NCBI GenBank assembly: GCA_913057945.1
Contig: CAJXOF010000011.1
Coordinates: 1 to 59,120, forward strand
Direction: 5' to 3'
Origin: an uncultured Hyphomonadaceae bacterium
GTDB taxonomy: Bacteria > Pseudomonadota > Alphaproteobacteria > Caulobacterales > Hyphomonadaceae
Length of the DNA stretch: 59,120 nucleotides
Positions 56,498 to 59,120 of this stretch are shown here, piece by piece (position 1 is the stretch's first letter; each line of letters begins with the position of its first letter). Both the position numbers and the translations under genes were made by a program. The notes below the pieces were generated by a model. It searched no databases, was not told where the DNA came from, and was given only the letters and a program-made list of their open reading frames with translations.

Positions 56498-56971
56498 GTG
56501 ACTGAAACTCCCCTGAATCTGCGAACTGCCACGCTGGAGGATCTGCCAGCCCTGAAAGCCTGCGAGCAGGGAATCATTGTCGCCGAGCGCCCCTACGACC
56601 ACACGCTGAAGCCGGATCCGATCAGCTATTACGATCTTGGCGAGCGTCTCCGCTCCGAGGATGCGGAAGTGGCCGTGATTGAGCTGGAGGGCGAGATCAT
56701 TGCGACGGGCTATGCCGAAAAACGCCCCTCAAAACCCTATGTGGCCTCTGACCATCACGCCTTTCTGGGATTCATGTTCGTGCACCCGGACCATCGCGGA
56801 AAGGGACTGAACCGTATCCTGACGGACTATTTGCTCGACTGGGCCCGCAGGCGCGACCTGACGGAAATCCGCCTGACCGTCTATAGCGGCAATGGTCCCG
56901 CGATCCGCGCCTACGAGAAAACCGGCTTCAAGCCCTACATCACCGAGATGCGGCTCAATCTCGACGAGTGA
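56498..56971 (+). CDS. GNAT family N-acetyltransferase
   Basis: A 157-residue acetyltransferase. The acetyl-CoA site is FMFVHPDHRGKGLNRILTDYLLDWA (pattern R/Q-x-x-G-x-G), followed by LTEIRLTVYSGNGPAIRAYEKTGFKPY. Substrate unknown. Starts at GTG (56498) with TGAGGAAT upstream. It is 12 bases after the SDR gene and ends 2 bases from the end of the convergent GST gene. Confidence 0.92.
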   Translation: MTETPLNLRTATLEDLPALKACEQGIIVAERPYDHTLKPDPISYYDLGERLRSEDAEVAVIELEGEIIATGYAEKRPSKPYVASDHHAFLGFMFVHPDHRGKGLNRILTDYLLDWARRRDLTEIRLTVYSGNGPAIRAYEKTGFKPYITEMRLNLDE

Positions 56972-56973
56972 CC

Positions 56974-57576
56974 CTATTCCGGCGGCGTGGTCAGGACAAA
57001 GCTCTCGCGTCCCGATATCTCGTCATACCAGGTCACGAGGTTTGGATGCGGGCCGCGCCAGTCCAGGTCTGGCAAGCGGAAATCGAGATAGCCGAGCGCG
57101 CAGGCATAAGTGATCCGCCCAAGGTCGAAGGCTTTGCGATCCGATGCCACATCCCCTGCAATCTCATCGACACCGCGATGGATCGCTGCGGTCCAGCGGT
57201 CCTGCCAGAAGGCTGAGCGCTCCGTTTCCGGCCGGCGGGATTCCATGACCAGGCTGAGCGCCGCATCCAGAATGCCATCGCCGAGCGCCTGCGCCGTCAG
57301 TACCGCCCAGCGATGTTCGCCATCCTTTGGCAGGAGCGCCTCCCCGGCGGCCTCATGGTCGAGATATTCGCAGATGACCGGGCTGTCGAAAAGGTGCGTG
57401 CCATCCTCCAGTTCCAGCGCGGGAATCTTGCTGAGCGGATTGCCGATCCGGGTGGCCGCATTCTCCGCCATCGGGTCGGACCGTTCCAGCGAGACGGCGT
57501 CTTGCAGGCCGTGTTCGATGATCAGCACCCGCACCTTGCGGGCATAAGGGGATGTGGCAGAATAATAGAGCTTCAT
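56974..57576 (-). CDS. Glutathione S-transferase family protein
   Basis: A 200-residue GST: thioredoxin-like N-domain (MKLYYSATSPYARKVRVLIIEHGL, KIPALELEDGTHLFDSPVICEYLD) and a helical C-domain. SPYARKV at residues 9-15 takes the place of the catalytic Ser/Tyr/Cys region. The DSPVICEYLD motif binds the glutathione gamma-glutamyl group. Substrate unknown. It lies 12 bases after the dCTP deaminase gene on the same strand. Confidence 0.92.
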   Translation of the reverse strand: MKLYYSATSPYARKVRVLIIEHGLQDAVSLERSDPMAENAATRIGNPLSKIPALELEDGTHLFDSPVICEYLDHEAAGEALLPKDGEHRWAVLTAQALGDGILDAALSLVMESRRPETERSAFWQDRWTAAIHRGVDEIAGDVASDRKAFDLGRITYACALGYLDFRLPDLDWRGPHPNLVTWYDEISGRESFVLTTPPE

Positions 57577-57587
57577 GACATGTGCCT

Positions 57588-58604
57588 TCAGGTCTTGAAA
57601 TGCTTGGATAATTTGAGGCCTTGCCCCTGATAGTTCGACCCCTTGCCGCCATACAGGCCCTTCGGCTTCGAGGCCATGCTCTCATAGACCAGCTTGGCGA
57701 CCGGCTGGCCGTGTTCGAGGATAAAGGGGACATCCCGCGAGCGCACTTCCAGCACGGCGCGGCTGCCGCCCGTATTCGTGCCGAAGCCCGGATCGAAGAA
57801 GCCCGCATAATGCGCGCGGAACTCCCCCAGTTCAGGCGCAATCGGCGCCATTTCGGCGGCCTCCATCGCGCCCACTTTCACTGTCTCGCGGCTGACCAGG
57901 ATGTAGAATTCCTCCGGGTTCAGAACAATCCGGCCGTCGCGCGGCCAGACCGGCTCCCAGAATTGGCTCGCTTCATGTGCGCCGATCCCGCGCAAATCGA
58001 CGATCCCGGAATGGTGCTTGGCCCTGTAGCCGACCGGCTGGTCGCCTGCCGACTCAAGATCAATCGAGACCACTTTCTCCTTCAGCGTCTCCGGCTTCTT
58101 CCGCTTGAACCGGATTTGCGCCAGCCGGTCGCCGGGGCGCACCATGATCGGGAAGGTGCGCGGGCTGACCTCCAGATAGAGCGGCCCGGAATACCCGGTC
58201 GGCACTTCATCGAAGGCACGCGAGCGATTGGTCACGAGGCGGGTGAACACATCGATGCGGCCCGTGGAGCTTTTCGGATTGGCGCGCGCCGCGATTCCGG
58301 CCGGCAGGCGCAGCGATTCCATCAGCGGAACGAGGTACACGCAGCCCGTCTCCAGCACCGCGCCTTCCTTGGTCAAATCGATCCGGTGCATGTGGATGCC
58401 GGGTTCCTGCAACATCTCGGCGACGGTGCGGTCCTTGCCGGGCAGGAAGCTGGCCCTCAGCCGGTAGGCATCCTCAGCCAGACGTAGGTCCAGGCTCGCC
58501 GGCTGGACCTGGCCCTCGTCCAGCGGCAGGTCTGACCGGATCGCCTCGGCGCCCACCAGCGCTTCAATCTCATGATCAGACAATACACCAGAATCGACGG
58601 CCAT
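57588..58604 (-). CDS. dcd: 2'-Deoxycytidine 5'-triphosphate deaminase (long form)
   Basis: Converts dCTP to dUTP for thymidylate synthesis. It has 338 residues, about twice the length of the E. coli enzyme, as in the alphaproteobacterial DCD_N form. The N-half has LDEGQVQPASLDLRL and ANPKSSTGRIDVFTRLV; the C-half has the repeat-like AHYAGFFDPGFGTNTGGSRAVLEVRSRDVPF, so it looks like a fused two-domain enzyme. The ATG at 58604 follows AAGGGG; the longer frame to 58655 is rejected. Divergent from metZ. Confidence 0.92.
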   Translation of the reverse strand: MAVDSGVLSDHEIEALVGAEAIRSDLPLDEGQVQPASLDLRLAEDAYRLRASFLPGKDRTVAEMLQEPGIHMHRIDLTKEGAVLETGCVYLVPLMESLRLPAGIAARANPKSSTGRIDVFTRLVTNRSRAFDEVPTGYSGPLYLEVSPRTFPIMVRPGDRLAQIRFKRKKPETLKEKVVSIDLESAGDQPVGYRAKHHSGIVDLRGIGAHEASQFWEPVWPRDGRIVLNPEEFYILVSRETVKVGAMEAAEMAPIAPELGEFRAHYAGFFDPGFGTNTGGSRAVLEVRSRDVPFILEHGQPVAKLVYESMASKPKGLYGGKGSNYQGQGLKLSKHFKT

Positions 58605-58669
58605 CACTTGCACCCCTTGCCCTCTCAGGCATAAGACGCACTGCAGGAAACACAAGGGACTAACGTGTC

Positions 58670-59120
58670 ATGGCAGATGCACCGGGCGACGACGGAAAAA
58701 CGGGCTGGAAGCCTGCGACCAAAGCGGTGCGCGGCGGCCTCATGCGCTCCCAGCATGGCGAGATTTCCGAAGCGATTTACCTGACGTCCGGCTTCTCCTA
58801 TGACAGCGCCGAACAGGCGATGCGCCGCATGGCCGGCGAGGAAGACGGCTTTGTCTATTCCCGCTATGGTAGCCCGACCTGCGAGATGCTGCAGCAGCGA
58901 CTCGCCCTGATCGAGAACGCCGAGACCTGCCGTGTGGCCGCGTCCGGCATGGGCGCGATCTCGACCGCGATCCTTGCGCCACTGAAAGCGGGCGACCGCG
59001 TGGTGGCCGCGACGGCCCTGTTCGGCTCCTGCCGCTGGATCATCGCCAACCAGATGCCGAAATTCGGCATCGAAACCGTCTTCGTTGACGGCGCAGACCT
59101 TGAGGCCTGGGAGCGCGAGA
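58670..59120 (+). CDS. metZ: O-succinylhomoserine sulfhydrylase, 3' truncated
   Basis: The ATG at 58670 opens a frame that runs off the end of the window (150 codons seen). The translation has KAVRGGLMRSQHGEISEAIYLTSGFSYDSAEQAM, DGFVYSRYGSPTCEMLQQRLALIENAETCRVAASGMGAIS, and PLKAGDRVVAATALFGSCRWI, the N-terminal part of the Cys/Met-metabolism PLP family, closest to MetZ. It forms homocysteine directly from O-succinylhomoserine and sulfide. The PLP Lys lies beyond the window. The pairing with dcd is common in Caulobacterales. Confidence 0.9.
   Translation, partial: MADAPGDDGKTGWKPATKAVRGGLMRSQHGEISEAIYLTSGFSYDSAEQAMRRMAGEEDGFVYSRYGSPTCEMLQQRLALIENAETCRVAASGMGAISTAILAPLKAGDRVVAATALFGSCRWIIANQMPKFGIETVFVDGADLEAWERE

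Overview
The window is a piece of an alphaproteobacterial chromosome, most likely from the Caulobacterales/Hyphomonadaceae. I base this on the high GC content, the dense short-gap operons, a MucR/Ros-type regulator, a PAS_5-type protein, a DUF6456 protein paired with a DnaA-domain-IV-like protein, clustered GANTC (CcrM-type) sites, a double-length dCTP deaminase, and the radA-cvpA-purF-SDR order. Placement is by recognition only. No rRNA, tRNA, CRISPR array, prophage, insertion sequence or integrase was seen. The first 45 bases are not genomic: they are an Illumina Nextera i7 adapter ending in the Tn5 mosaic end, so the contig begins at a library artefact and its first gene is cut.

Layout. 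46-8067: a truncated membrane-anchored protein, a divergent PEP carboxylase, two exported proteins (one an aspartyl protease), a thiolase and a SpoIIAA-like protein. 8070-16749: arsC coupled to a cysteine desulfhydrase/synthase-like gene, topoisomerase IB, a lipoprotein hydrolase, dnaJ, and the envelope/translation group LpoA-like, rsmI and yraN, then an MFS transporter. 16963-30571: redox and lipid enzymes (glutathionyl-hydroquinone reductase, acyl-CoA dehydrogenase, Baeyer-Villiger-type monooxygenase), a PBP1A-type enzyme, ribosome-linked genes (rsmC, an rsuA-like gene, uup, prfC) and two hydrolase/PAN proteins. 30652-37087: a regulatory stretch with a sensor histidine kinase, DUF1491, SufE, DUF6456 plus a stand-alone DnaA-domain-IV-like protein, a PAS_5 protein and MucR, with several perfect inverted repeats between the genes.

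37227-45231 is a ten-gene, translationally coupled Mrp-type cation/proton antiporter operon. Its order is E-F-G-(MbhD/E-like)-B-C-D-D-small membrane protein-D. It lacks a full-length MrpA and has three antiporter-like D subunits, which resembles the membrane module of Mbh/Mbx complexes, but no hydrogenase genes are present. This is the most distinctive system in the window.

45312-59120: a DUF2336 protein, a DoxX-like protein and an MFS transporter, then alr followed by an MlaE/MlaF-type ABC pair, then radA-cvpA-purF-SDR-GNAT. A REP-like palindromic element lies between purF and the SDR gene. The end holds a glutathione S-transferase, dCTP deaminase and the 5' part of metZ (O-succinylhomoserine sulfhydrylase), which runs off the contig.

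Most genes are housekeeping or ordinary accessory genes. The points that merit a second look are the Mrp operon architecture, the altered active-site residues of the PEP carboxylase, the DnaA-like protein with a changed DNA-contact residue, the MucR protein lacking half its usual zinc ligands, and the repeat-rich intergenic region 36529-36670.
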